A stretch of DNA of 64,000 bases. It comes from an uncultured Sphingomonadaceae bacterium. Lineage in GTDB: Bacteria > Pseudomonadota > Alphaproteobacteria > Sphingomonadales > Sphingomonadaceae. Shown in pieces: positions 55,973 to 64,000 of this stretch. Made by a program: the position numbers and the translations under genes. The stretch is taken from assembly GCA_947493215.1 (NCBI GenBank), contig CANLQE010000001.1:1488001-1552000 (forward strand), given 5' to 3'. Under the pieces are notes generated by a model that was given only the letters and a program-made list of their open reading frames with translations, was not told where the DNA came from and did no database searches. Position 1 is the stretch's first letter; every line of letters starts with the position of its first letter.

Positions 55973-56344
55973 ATGTTTGACCTTTCCATCTCTGAAATCG
56001 CGATTATCGTGATCATTGCGATTGTGGTGATCGGCCCTAAAGAATTGCCGCGCGCGCTTGCCACCGCAGGTCGCTGGATGGCTAAGGCACGCGGTGTAAT
56101 GGGCAATTTTCGCACTGGCTTTGACGCGATGGTTCGTGAAGCGGAATTGCAGGAAATGGAAAAGAAATGGGCGTCCGAGAATGAACGGATCATGCTCGAA
56201 CATCCGACGGTTTCTGATGATGAACAGCAAATGGAGCCCTTAGACGGACCGCCAACGGCAAAAGGTGAGAGCGATTCTGGGCAGGCGAATCTGCCGTTGG
56301 ATGAAGCAACACCTGAAAAACCACTAGAGAAACCGGGCGAATGA
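55973..56344 (+). CDS. tatB: Twin-arginine translocase protein TatB
   Basis: 123 residues with one TM helix (SEIAIIVIIAIVVIGPKELPRALATAG) followed by a long amphipathic, charged helix and an acidic Pro-rich tail. The GPKELPRAL hinge is typical. It works with TatC in signal peptide recognition. It overlaps tatC by 4 bp (ATGA). Confidence 0.95.
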   Translation: MFDLSISEIAIIVIIAIVVIGPKELPRALATAGRWMAKARGVMGNFRTGFDAMVREAELQEMEKKWASENERIMLEHPTVSDDEQQMEPLDGPPTAKGESDSGQANLPLDEATPEKPLEKPGE

Positions 56345-57120
56345 ACGAGCAATCCGCGCCTGATATCGAAGACAGCAAAGCGCCGTTAATCGAGCATTTG
56401 ATCGAACTGCGCCAGCGCCTCGTCTGGGCCGTGGTTGCTTTGGTCATTGCTTTTGCAATCAGCTTCTATTTTGCTGACGAGATATTCGGTCTGCTGGTTG
56501 TGCCGCTCACCGACGCTTTCCCCCCCGGCGAAGGTAAGCTTGTTTATACCAAGCTCTACGAAGCGTTTTTCGTTGAGATTAAGGTGGCCATGTTCGCCGC
56601 TTTTTTGCTCGCTTTTCCGGTCATATCCAACCAGCTTTGGTCCTTTGTCGCACCGGGGCTTTATGCGAACGAGAAAAAGGCGTTTCTGCCATTCCTATTC
56701 GCCACGCCCATCCTGTTTACGGCGGGTGCTGCGCTAGCCTATTATATCGTGATGCCGACCGCATTCCGGTTTTTCCTGGGATTCGAGGGAGAAGTCGGTG
56801 GCATGACGCAAGAAGCGTTGCCCGCCATGGGCGACTATCTTGATCTAGTGATGCGTTTCATTCTGGCCTTTGGCGTTTGTTTCCAACTGCCGGTATTGCT
56901 GTTGCTGCTCAACCGCGCAGGACTTGTTACGCGCGAACAGTTAAAGGGCCTGCGGCGCTACATGGCCGTTGGTGCTTTTGTCCTGGCGGCGATATTGACG
57001 CCGCCGGATGTCGTGTCCCAATTCCTGCTCGGCATACCGCTCATACTGCTTTACGAAGTCTCGCTGGCGATCATGTGGTTCACCGAGCGCAAGCGCGCCA
57101 AGGCTGAAACCGCTTCTTAA
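56341..57120 (+). CDS. tatC: Twin-arginine translocase protein TatC
   Basis: 259 residues with six TM helices. PLIEHLIELRQRLVWAVVAL is the conserved N-terminal region, and LYEAFFVEIKVAMFAAFLLAFP, then LTPPDVVSQFLLGIPLILLYE, are typical. It recognises the twin-arginine signal. Its stop overlaps a convergent entericidin-like gene by 4 bp. Confidence 0.96.
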   Translation: MNEQSAPDIEDSKAPLIEHLIELRQRLVWAVVALVIAFAISFYFADEIFGLLVVPLTDAFPPGEGKLVYTKLYEAFFVEIKVAMFAAFLLAFPVISNQLWSFVAPGLYANEKKAFLPFLFATPILFTAGAALAYYIVMPTAFRFFLGFEGEVGGMTQEALPAMGDYLDLVMRFILAFGVCFQLPVLLLLLNRAGLVTREQLKGLRRYMAVGAFVLAAILTPPDVVSQFLLGIPLILLYEVSLAIMWFTERKRAKAETAS

Positions 57121-57242
57121 TTTATCGCGTCTTCACCGGCGCGACCAACTGATTCAATATCTTGACCGACGCCTTGCACCGTATTGCAGGCTGCCAGAAC
57201 GAGGGTGGATGAAATAATCAATGATGCCAAAATCTTGCGCAT
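57117..57242 (-). CDS. Entericidin-like small lipoprotein, copy 2
   Basis: 41 residues. A lipoprotein signal peptide (LIISSTLVLAAC) ends in a lipobox, and the mature part begins CNTVQGVGQDIESVGRAGE, the entericidin A/B family pattern. AGGAG lies 7 bp before the ATG. The stop overlaps the convergent tatC stop by 4 bp. It is a paralog of the copy at 57266, with a 23-bp gap. Entericidins are small outer-membrane lipoproteins linked to lysis balance in Enterobacteria; the role here is not known. Confidence 0.88.
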   Translation of the reverse strand: MRKILASLIISSTLVLAACNTVQGVGQDIESVGRAGEDAIN

Positions 57243-57265
57243 GGTTCTTCTCCTGATGATGGGGA

Positions 57266-57391
57266 TTAATCGATTGCCCGTTCGCCGGCTTTGCCGACGG
57301 ATTTAATATCATCCCCGACACCTTGCACAGTGTTGCACGCGCCCAGCAACAATGTTGCTGAGAGAATTATGGAAGTGATTATTTTTCCCAT
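57266..57391 (-). CDS. Entericidin-like small lipoprotein, copy 1
   Basis: 41 residues: MGKIITSIILSATLLLGAC signal peptide with lipobox LGAC, and a mature part of CNTVQGVGDDIKSVGKAGE. The ribosome site AGGAG lies 8 bp before the ATG inside one arm of a hairpin. The two copies are nearly the same length with the CNTVQGVG core identical, so they come from tandem duplication. Charge differs: this copy has more Lys, copy 2 more Glu/Arg. Confidence 0.88.
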   Translation of the reverse strand: MGKIITSIILSATLLLGACNTVQGVGDDIKSVGKAGERAID

Positions 57392-57394
57392 TAT

Positions 57395-57438
57395 GGTAAC
57401 TCCTGATCCTGCGTTTTCAGCAGAAACATGGAGTTACC
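57395..57438 (-). promoter_or_regulatory. Hairpin that would cover the entericidin copy 1 ribosome site
   Basis: GGTAACTCC (57430-57438 read on the minus strand) and GGAGTTACC (57395-57403) are perfect 9-bp arms, and an inner CTGC/GCAG pair is possible. The downstream arm contains the GGAG ribosome site. A 12-codon ORF (57391-57429) starts just after the first arm and ends in a TAATG overlap with the entericidin start. This layout suits translational control. Confidence 0.5.
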
Positions 57439-57449
57439 CAGGATTTCCG

Positions 57450-59603
57450 CTAAAAACTAAATTTTGCGCTGATACGAATATCACGTCCGGCGAGCGGTAC
57501 AAAATCTTTAGTGAACGAGGCATGACGGCGCGCGTTCACATTAAAAATATTATTCGCCGATGCCAGCAAAGTCACGCCGCCGTCTTTACCCAACGGTCGC
57601 CAGGCTGCAGAGGCATTAACCATCGTAAAGCTGTCGGTTGGCGTTTCAAAAGCTGAAACGCGATTCTGACTATCTGACCATTCGAGCTCAGCGCGTAAGT
57701 CTAATGCGTCGCTTTGCGCTCCGATCCCGCCAAGCAACCGCAAGGGTGGAATACGAGGAACGGGGCCGCCGCCGTCCGTGACTTTTGCCCGAACATAGTC
57801 GGCAACCCCGTCGGTGACGAATTCAAACCCACCGGCACGGGCGACAACGAAGGATGCGGAGGCTTCAAAGCCATAATAGGTCGCATCCTGTTGGAAAAAT
57901 TGGAAAACGGGCAATCCATCTTCTTCTTCACCGGTTTCGATCTCAAAGATATAATCATCAAAGAAATTGGCATAAACCGTCGCGCTCAACTGGATATCGT
58001 CAGAATTCCAGCGCGCATATAATTCGCCGCCCCAGCTTTTTTCAGTCGTGAAATTCGGATTTCCGATTTCAAAAGCCTGAGTGGCAATATGGGGGCCGTC
58101 GGATAGCAGCTCTTCGGGTGATGGCGCACGCTCTGATCGCGACAGATTAACGCCGATTTTAAGGGGGCTGTCATCTGGTGCATAGGCAAAACCTACGGCG
58201 CCGGACAAGCTGTCGAAACTGCGATCGAAATTGACGGCGTTAGATGAGATATCGGTGCTGTCATAGCGACCCGCGACCTCAACTTCGAAATTGCCGAGAT
58301 CAATTTCTTGGATAGTGAACAAAGCAATGCTTTCAACGGTGTTCTTCGGAACAAAGGCTTCTGCACCAATGGCATTGAAATCGCGCGCCAAAAATTGTGT
58401 GCCGATCACACCACGCCAGCCATTACGTTCGTTTTGAACCAGTTCTGCCCGAGCTTCGATGCCTTCGACGGTAAATACGGTGCCGATTTCATCCCCTTCA
58501 AATTCGGTATGCTCATAATCTGAATAGCCTGCGCGGATGTTCAGCGCTTCAAAGAAACCATCGCCGAGATTGACGCCCGCGCGGAGGTCCGCACGAATTT
58601 GTTCCAAGCCAATGGTAACCGGACCTTCTTCCTCTTCTTCTTCACCGCCCGCGTCTTCGTCGCCATGGCCATGTTCCGCGCCGGGGCGGGACGGTACGCC
58701 GTAATCTGTGTCATAATAGCTGACGGAAAAACCGATATTGCCACCGTCGGTAATGTAGGCGAGGCCGGTGGCCGCGCTGACCGTGCGGCTGACCGTATTA
58801 GCAACCGTGCCGCGCTGATTGGCGGTTTCCGTCAATTCTGCTGCCTCGTCGAGATTGCCCTCTTCCGTCTCTTCGGCGACCTGAGCGAGCACTTCACTGC
58901 GCAGCTCCGGGGCCAAAACAAAGCCGGATATGTCGACGTCGTCAGTATCTCGATATGCGCCATTGATGTGGAAAACCAATGAATCGGTAAGCGGCACATC
59001 AAGCGAGCCGCCGATGCTATAGTCATTGGCCGCGCTACCATAGCCGCCAACAGCATCAAGGTGAAAGGCCTCTTCCGGCACATCGCGCGGGATACGCTTG
59101 TCGATCACATTGACCGCGCCGCCAATTGCGTCACCGCCAAACAGCAATACGGCTGGTCCGCGAAGGACCTCGATGCTCTGGGCTGTAAGCGGGTCAATGG
59201 TTACTGCATGATCCACCGAGGTGTTGGATGCATCCAGCGCGCCGATACCATCGGTGAGAACCCGGACCCGTGGTCCTTGAAAGCCGCGCAATACAGGCCG
59301 CGAAGACCCCGGTGCAAAGCTGGTCGAAGAGATGCCAGGCAATTTGGTCAGGCTGTCGCCAATTTGGCCGCGTAAATCGTTGGTCAGCTGATCGCCGGTT
59401 AGAACCGACGTGCCGGCCAAAATATCCAACCTATCAAGATACGGGGCCGTGACGACAATCGCGTCATTATTGTGGAAATCATCAACACTGCCACGCTCCT
59501 GCGGTGCTTCCGACTCACTCTGAGCTGTGGCCGTTTGGGCAAAAGCAGGGGTGGAAGACGCGATGAGAAGGGCGGTTGATAGCAAAAACTTACTCTTTGG
59601 CAT
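57450..59603 (-). CDS. TonB-dependent receptor, ZnuD-like (probable zinc)
   Basis: 717 residues. The signal peptide ends at TPAFAQ. The TonB-box region DAIVVTAPYL is followed by a plug domain with RPVLRGFQGPRVRVLTDGIG. An acidic, His-containing loop (YGVPSRPGAEHGHGDEDAGG, then a Glu run) lies at about residues 300-330, as in ZnuD zinc receptors, where a His/Asp loop binds the metal. The barrel ends with Phe (DIRISAKFSF). A Zur-like palindrome lies about 50-65 bp before the start. Zinc is likely but other divalent metals are possible. Confidence 0.87.
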   Translation of the reverse strand: MPKSKFLLSTALLIASSTPAFAQTATAQSESEAPQERGSVDDFHNNDAIVVTAPYLDRLDILAGTSVLTGDQLTNDLRGQIGDSLTKLPGISSTSFAPGSSRPVLRGFQGPRVRVLTDGIGALDASNTSVDHAVTIDPLTAQSIEVLRGPAVLLFGGDAIGGAVNVIDKRIPRDVPEEAFHLDAVGGYGSAANDYSIGGSLDVPLTDSLVFHINGAYRDTDDVDISGFVLAPELRSEVLAQVAEETEEGNLDEAAELTETANQRGTVANTVSRTVSAATGLAYITDGGNIGFSVSYYDTDYGVPSRPGAEHGHGDEDAGGEEEEEEGPVTIGLEQIRADLRAGVNLGDGFFEALNIRAGYSDYEHTEFEGDEIGTVFTVEGIEARAELVQNERNGWRGVIGTQFLARDFNAIGAEAFVPKNTVESIALFTIQEIDLGNFEVEVAGRYDSTDISSNAVNFDRSFDSLSGAVGFAYAPDDSPLKIGVNLSRSERAPSPEELLSDGPHIATQAFEIGNPNFTTEKSWGGELYARWNSDDIQLSATVYANFFDDYIFEIETGEEEDGLPVFQFFQQDATYYGFEASASFVVARAGGFEFVTDGVADYVRAKVTDGGGPVPRIPPLRLLGGIGAQSDALDLRAELEWSDSQNRVSAFETPTDSFTMVNASAAWRPLGKDGGVTLLASANNIFNVNARRHASFTKDFVPLAGRDIRISAKFSF

Positions 59604-59650
59604 GGGTACTCGCTTTGTTAAATGAGGGGATATTTGAACCGTCTTTAAGT

Positions 59651-59668
59651 CTAATGATATAACATATC
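59651..59668. promoter_or_regulatory. Zur-box-like palindrome upstream of the ZnuD-like receptor
   Basis: Read on the minus strand the site is GATATGTTATATCATTAG; it contains the near-perfect core TGATAT-GTT-ATATCA with flanks. It matches, from memory, the alphaproteobacterial Zur pattern GNNATGTTATNNNATNAC. It lies 48-65 bp before the receptor ATG at 59603, a good place for repression by zinc. Confidence 0.55.
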
Positions 59669-59748
59669 AATCGATAATTTTGGTTAGATCGCCAAATCGA
59701 GTGAATTTTGCTATGAGTTTCCCAGGATATTTTGAGAGGAGACGAATT

Positions 59749-60213
59749 ATGACCCAATGGAAGGAAGAAGGCTTTCATAGCGTAACGCCCTATTTGACGG
59801 TCGATGATGCAGCGGCGGCCATTGAGTTTTACAAAAAGGCCTTTGGAGCGGAGGAAGTTATGCGCATGCCAATGGGCGACAAAATTGGCCATGCGGATAT
59901 TTTAATCGGTGATAGCCATGTGATGCTGTCCGATGAGTTTCCGGATATGGAGAAGCTGGGGCCGAATAAGCGCGGCGGCGGCACGTGCAGCATGATGATT
60001 TATGTAGAGGATAGTGACGCGGCCTTTGCAAAGGCGATCGACGCCGGTGCGACGGCGGTTCGTCCTGTTGAAGATCAGTTTTATGGTGATCGCTCTGGGT
60101 GGGTTAAAGACCCGTTTGGCCATGAATGGACTCTGTCGACGCATATTGAAGATGTTAGTCCTGATGAGATGAACAAACGGATGGCTGAGATGATGTCAGG
60201 CGAAGCGGCTTAA
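59749..60213 (+). CDS. VOC (glyoxalase/PhnB-like) protein
   Basis: 154 residues from the ATG at 59749, preceded by GAGGAGA. Two beta-alpha-beta-beta-beta repeats are seen: SVTPYLTVDDAAAAIEFYKKAFGAEE and CSMMIYVEDSDAAFAKAIDAGA. His43-region (KIGHADILIGDSHVML), Glu and DPFGHEW are typical of PhnB-like VOC proteins. The substrate is unknown. It faces away from the TonB receptor and shares its 145-bp upstream region. Confidence 0.88.
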   Translation: MTQWKEEGFHSVTPYLTVDDAAAAIEFYKKAFGAEEVMRMPMGDKIGHADILIGDSHVMLSDEFPDMEKLGPNKRGGGTCSMMIYVEDSDAAFAKAIDAGATAVRPVEDQFYGDRSGWVKDPFGHEWTLSTHIEDVSPDEMNKRMAEMMSGEAA

Positions 60214-60266
60214 GATCACCCAAGTTCAGGATGACGAATATATTTTTCTAGTTTAGGTTATCTTTC

Positions 60267-61445
60267 ATGACCTTCACCAAAAAAATCCTGCTGCTCGGTT
60301 CAGGCGAACTGGGCCGCGAATTTGTTATTTCCGCCAAGCGCCTGGGTACCTATGTCATTGCCTGCGATTCTTATATCGCGGCTCCGGCGATGCAGGTTGC
60401 AGATGACTGTGAAGTCTTTTCCATGCTCGACGGCGACAAATTGCGCGCTGCCATCGAAAAGCATCAACCAGACTTGATTGTCCCGGAAGTCGAAGCAATC
60501 CGCACCGAAATTCTCGCCGAGGTTGAGGCGGAAGGTTTCAACGTCGTGCCGTCTGCCCGCGCGACCCAATTGACGATGAACCGCGACGCCATTCGCGATG
60601 TGGCCGCGCAGGAATTGGGCCTGACCACCTCACGCTACCATTATGCTGAAAGCTTTGCAGAGGTGCAGGCCGCCGCGGACGATATCAGGCTGCCATTGGT
60701 CATCAAGCCGGTCATGTCGTCCTCCGGCAAGGGGCAGAGCAAAGTCGATAGCGCCGATGCGCTTGAAAACGCCTGGACCTATGCGGTCGACAATATGCGC
60801 GGCGACCGTGCCCGAGTGATTGTCGAGCAGTTTATCGACTTTGATTATGAAATCACGCTGCTGACTGTGCGGACGCGCGATGACGTGCTGTTCTGCCCAC
60901 CTATCGGCCATCGTCAGGAACGTGGTGATTATCAGGAAAGCTGGCAGCCTGCCGCGATGTCGGACGATGCCCTGACCACCGCACAGGATATGGCGCGCAA
61001 GGTCGTCGATAATCTCGGTGGATATGGTTTGTTTGGGGTCGAGTTTTTTGTGACGAAAACCGGCGAGGTCATCTTCTCCGAACTCAGCCCCCGCCCCCAT
61101 GATACCGGCATGGTAACGCTCATCGGTCAAAACCTCACCGAATTTGATCTCCACGCCCGCGCTATCATGGGGCTGCCAATCCCGCATATCGCGCTGACCG
61201 CCCCGGCCAGCGCCAGCGCGGTGATCTTGGGGGATTGTGACAGCGAAAATTTTGCGTTCACCGGCGTTGCCGAAACCTTGGCACTTGGCAGCAAAGGGGC
61301 GGAAGTGGATGTTCGGATATTCGGCAAACCGGTAACACGGCCCTATCGGCGGATGGCTGTCGCATTGGCGACGGGTGTGGATAGCGATGCTGCGCGGGCG
61401 CTGGCGAAACAGGCTGCGGACGCGGTCGGGATTGAATATCGCTAA
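60267..61445 (+). CDS. purT: Formate-dependent GAR transformylase PurT
   Basis: 392 residues of an ATP-grasp enzyme. LGSGELGREFVISAKRLG is the N-terminal pre-ATP-grasp loop, IVPEVEAIRTEIL follows, and the grasp core has VIKPVMSSSGKGQS, IVEQFIDFDYEITLLT and FFVTKTGEVIFSELSPRPHDTGMVTL. It formylates glycinamide ribonucleotide with formate and ATP, an alternative to PurN in purine synthesis. Confidence 0.96.
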   Translation: MTFTKKILLLGSGELGREFVISAKRLGTYVIACDSYIAAPAMQVADDCEVFSMLDGDKLRAAIEKHQPDLIVPEVEAIRTEILAEVEAEGFNVVPSARATQLTMNRDAIRDVAAQELGLTTSRYHYAESFAEVQAAADDIRLPLVIKPVMSSSGKGQSKVDSADALENAWTYAVDNMRGDRARVIVEQFIDFDYEITLLTVRTRDDVLFCPPIGHRQERGDYQESWQPAAMSDDALTTAQDMARKVVDNLGGYGLFGVEFFVTKTGEVIFSELSPRPHDTGMVTLIGQNLTEFDLHARAIMGLPIPHIALTAPASASAVILGDCDSENFAFTGVAETLALGSKGAEVDVRIFGKPVTRPYRRMAVALATGVDSDAARALAKQAADAVGIEYR

Positions 61446-61535
61446 ATAACGGTCTAGCCTCAACCACGTTGAGGGTCGCGTCTATTGCTGAGTGAAGATC
61501 ATTCTTCATTATAGCCCCGCTTGGGAGAGTGGCGC

Positions 61536-62225
61536 ATGATACCTGTCGATCCTGTCAATCTGGCTGATTATGCGCCGTTTGATCCGTTTAGCTATTATAT
61601 CCATATCATCATCGGTCTCGTCGGATGGATCGGTGCACTGGCCGCCTTAGCGTCGCAGAAAGGCAGTCGGCGACATATTCTGGGCGGCCGGCTATTCATG
61701 ATCAGTACGGTTGTGGTCTCGGTTACAGCCTTGATCCTGCTATCGACGCGTTTTGCTCCGCCGTTATTTGTGGCGGCGCTGACCGCAGTTTACGCGATTG
61801 CAACGGCCTTTCTTGCGCTCAGGCCGGGAACTCAGCGGGTCAGACGCACCGAATATGGGCTGTTCGCTTTTGAGCTTGCTATGCTGTTCTTGTTCATGGC
61901 GATGGCGATCCCCAATATCATGGCTGGCAATATCAATCCGATGGGGCCGCTGGTGATCTCTATCATCCCGATCATTTTGCTCGTTGGCGACATAAATTTC
62001 TTCCGCAATGCCGACCGGCGGCCTGCGCTCCGGGTCCGGCGTCATTTGGCGCGGATGATCTGGGCTTTCATCATTTCGGTGCGGGCGCCGTTGGCGGAAA
62101 TCTATGCCGAGCTGTCGATCCCGGTATTTTTCATATTATTTGGTCCGTTGGTAGTCGCGCCGCTGATGATCTGGTTCTTCCTGAAAAAGCTGCCTCGCTC
62201 AGACAGGGCAGCCGCACCGGAGTAA
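61536..62225 (+). CDS. Multi-pass membrane protein (DUF2306-like)
   Basis: 229 residues from the ATG at 61536, preceded by GGGAGAG; a TTG at 61521 adds five residues. It has about six to seven TM segments (FSYYIHIIIGLVGWIGALAAL, FMISTVVVSVTALILLS, FVAALTAVYAIATAFLAL and others). The layout SYYIHIIIGLVGW...GRLFMIS resembles DUF2306 membrane proteins. The function is unknown. Confidence 0.7.
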   Translation: MIPVDPVNLADYAPFDPFSYYIHIIIGLVGWIGALAALASQKGSRRHILGGRLFMISTVVVSVTALILLSTRFAPPLFVAALTAVYAIATAFLALRPGTQRVRRTEYGLFAFELAMLFLFMAMAIPNIMAGNINPMGPLVISIIPIILLVGDINFFRNADRRPALRVRRHLARMIWAFIISVRAPLAEIYAELSIPVFFILFGPLVVAPLMIWFFLKKLPRSDRAAAPE

Positions 62226-62318
62226 GCCATAACCGCGCTACCACTCATTTGCTTGTTGACATCCTTCCTCTCGGACCGCTGATAGGCGGTTAGAAAATTC
62301 AATGGAGAGCTCTAACTT

Positions 62319-63020
62319 ATGTCAGCCCAATTCATCCTCTATGGTTCCCCTCTATCACCCTTCCAGCGCAAGGTAGAAGCGGTGCTGGCCCTCAAAGGTC
62401 TCGACTTTGAGAGTGAAGCAGTCGCTGTCATGGCCATGCCTGACTGGTTTAAGGAAATAAGCCCTTTGGGCCGGATACCAGCGCTGCGAGATACGGTAGT
62501 TGGCACAGAGGGAACCGCAGGCACGCTGACCGACAGCTCGGCCATTTGTGGTTATCTTGAGAAGAAGCAACCCGAACCAGCCATCTATCCCGATGATCCA
62601 TTTGATTATGGCCGGGCTTTGTGGCTGGAGGAATATGCGGATACCGGCATGGCAATGGCGGGCGGTCTGGGATTGTTTCGGCCCATTGCTTTTAAGCTTT
62701 TTCAGGGCAAGGAGCCGGACCTCGAAACGGCCCGCAGCACTTGGAATGAGAAACTACCGCCGCTCTATGATTATCTGGAAAAGCAACTGGATGGCGGTCA
62801 ATATTTTGTTGGTAACGCGTTGTCGATCGCTGACATATCCATTGCTTGCCAACTGATGCAAACCGATATGCTTGCGGGGCCCCCTAATCCTGCAAAGTGG
62901 CCAGCATTGTTTGCGTTCCTGAAGGCAATGAAGGCGCACGCAGCCTTCAAACGCAATCTGACCGTGTGCGGGAAGATGTTGGCGAAGGTACTGCCGGAGA
63001 AATTTGACCTGTCGGCATAA
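62319..63020 (+). CDS. Glutathione S-transferase family protein
   Basis: 233 residues. The thioredoxin-like half begins QFILYGSPLSPFQRKVEAVLALKGL (Ser at the active site) and includes PLGRIPALRD and LTDSSAICGYLE, where the Ser binds glutathione. The helical C-terminal half contains LSIADISIACQLMQ, the N-capping box. The substrate is unknown. Confidence 0.9.
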   Translation: MSAQFILYGSPLSPFQRKVEAVLALKGLDFESEAVAVMAMPDWFKEISPLGRIPALRDTVVGTEGTAGTLTDSSAICGYLEKKQPEPAIYPDDPFDYGRALWLEEYADTGMAMAGGLGLFRPIAFKLFQGKEPDLETARSTWNEKLPPLYDYLEKQLDGGQYFVGNALSIADISIACQLMQTDMLAGPPNPAKWPALFAFLKAMKAHAAFKRNLTVCGKMLAKVLPEKFDLSA

Positions 63021-63039
63021 TGGATCGCCGTCGCCTGAA

Positions 63040-63060
63040 AGCTGTCGTTCATCGACGGCT
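63040..63060 (+). other. Hairpin after the GST gene
   Basis: AGCTGTCG and CGACGGCT form an 8-bp stem with one G-U pair around TTCAT, 20 bp after the GST stop. No U-run follows, so a terminator role is uncertain. Confidence 0.35.
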
Positions 63061-63205
63061 CAGTGCCTTTCGTCTAAAACATGATTTCAAACGCAACCTT
63101 TTTGCCTTTGATGCACGGTTATTGTAACGGGGTATCAAGCGTAAGAGCGCGTAGAAATTCATGTCCTCAACGGGGCACAATATCCTATTTTATGGAGAGA
63201 TGTAC

Positions 63206-64000
63206 ATGCGATTTTCAGTTTCCAGCCGCAAATTTTTTCTAGGCGTATCGACTGCCGCTTTGCTTGGTTTCGGTGCTAACCCGGCGATGGCCGAACAGAC
63301 CACGGCAGAACTCAACAAGATGAGCGCGAATGGGAATAGCGGCATGAAGAAAACATCTGATGACGCGTCTGAAAACACGATTCTGCAGGAATGGACCGGT
63401 CCTTATGACGGCGTACCGCCTTGGGATGAGGTGAAAGTTTCCGATTTTCCCGCTGCATTTGAACAGACGATGAAGGATATTAAGGCTGAATTTATTGTGG
63501 TGCGTGACAATCCCGAACCGGCGACTTTTGAGAACACCACAATGCCTTTGGAATTGGCGGGCAATAAAGCCAATGAGCTGTTTGCCATTTGGGGCGTGCA
63601 TAGCAGTAACTTGTCCAATGACGAGGTTCGTAAAATTCAGGGCGAGTGGCTGCCGAAGATTTCCGCCTTCTTTAATGAACTGACCCTCGATCCGAAGGTT
63701 TTTGCGCGCTATAAAGCGGTTTATGATGGCCGTATGGAAGCAGGCCTTGATGCACAGCAATTACGGTTGGTTGAGCGTGACTATGAAGGCCTCGTGCGCA
63801 ATGGCGCTTTGCTTGAAGGTGCTGACAAAGAAAAGCTGATCGCGCTGAACACAGAATTGTCCAAAGCGTTTAACGAATTTTCGAACAAGGTGCTGGCGGA
63901 TGAAGAAACATTTATCTTCCTAACCGATGAAGCGGACCTCGCCGGTTTGCCCGCGAGCTTTATCGCTTCGATTGCCGAGGCGGCGAAAGAGCAGGGCAAA
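63206..64000 (+). CDS. M3-family peptidyl-dipeptidase (Dcp-like), N-terminal part
   Basis: 265 codons are visible before the right edge; the HExxH zinc motif would lie beyond it. I chose the ATG at 63206 since GGAG lies 8 bp before it. The first residues MRFSVSSRKFFLGVSTAALLGF form a signal peptide with a single Arg-Lys in place of a twin arginine, so Sec or weak Tat export is open. The body (PPWDEVKVSDFPAAFEQTM, ...WLPKISAFFNELTLDP) matches the N-terminal lobe of Dcp/oligopeptidase A enzymes, which remove dipeptides from peptides. Confidence 0.82.
   Translation, partial: MRFSVSSRKFFLGVSTAALLGFGANPAMAEQTTAELNKMSANGNSGMKKTSDDASENTILQEWTGPYDGVPPWDEVKVSDFPAAFEQTMKDIKAEFIVVRDNPEPATFENTTMPLELAGNKANELFAIWGVHSSNLSNDEVRKIQGEWLPKISAFFNELTLDPKVFARYKAVYDGRMEAGLDAQQLRLVERDYEGLVRNGALLEGADKEKLIALNTELSKAFNEFSNKVLADEETFIFLTDEADLAGLPASFIASIAEAAKEQGK

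Noticed and set aside
60630-61463. 277-codon minus-strand frame opposite purT
   Set aside because: It is an antisense shadow of a well conserved enzyme.

Overview
The window reads as chromosomal DNA of a marine-type alphaproteobacterium of the order Sphingomonadales (Parasphingorhabdus/Sphingorhabdus/Sphingopyxis-like). This is inferred from gene content and order: the short form of HisG followed by hisD, a DUF1993 gene, nusB and thiL; a K+-independent proton-pumping pyrophosphatase; cobS and cobT near a J-domain gene and bolA; the run argS, SPOR protein, nagZ, scpA, scpB, tatABC; and four TonB-dependent receptors. No rRNA, tRNA, transposase, integrase or CRISPR array was recognised. Genes are packed tightly and many overlap by ATGA or TGATG.

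Layout. Positions 1-9750 (minus strand) hold an apparent operon: a 37-codon small ORF, an exported CHAT-domain caspase-like protein, a CHASE2 adenylate/guanylate cyclase, a secreted FecR-like protein, and a two-partner secretion pair (TpsB pore and TpsA exoprotein, the latter running off the left edge). This is the most unusual block. Positions 9846-17600 hold a nitroreductase, cobT, a class A penicillin-binding protein, a small membrane protein, cobS, a J-domain protein, bolA and a cupin. Positions 17580-25000 hold a DUF2332 gene and housekeeping genes (hisG, hisD, nusB, thiL, hppA). Positions 25088-32423 hold a GNAT-like plus JmjC/cupin-like pair and two paralogous TonB receptors. Positions 32644-37766 hold infA, maf, an RNase E/G-type protein, then a maiA-like gene, a TonB receptor and a MarR regulator.

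Positions 37783-44888 (minus) are a Tad/Flp pilus cluster (cpaA, B, C, D, E, tadB, tadC) in which the cpaF/tadA ATPase gene is missing from its usual place. Positions 44869-49786 hold an alpha/beta hydrolase, a D-amino-acid (D-arginine-like) dehydrogenase, a DUF1508 protein, rnhA, thrB and ispH. Positions 49938-57120 hold a lipoprotein, then argS, SPOR, nagZ, scpAB and tatABC in one direction. Positions 57117-59670 hold two tandem entericidin-like lipoproteins and a ZnuD-like TonB receptor preceded by a Zur-like palindrome. The right end holds a VOC protein, purT, a membrane protein, a GST and the start of an M3 peptidase.

Genes that appear to work together: the CHAT/cyclase/TPS block (a sensing, proteolysis and secretion module, by inference), the Tad pilus cluster, tatABC, scpAB, hisGD, cobS with cobT, and the zinc-receptor locus. 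Functions are assigned from motifs read by eye; no database search was run.
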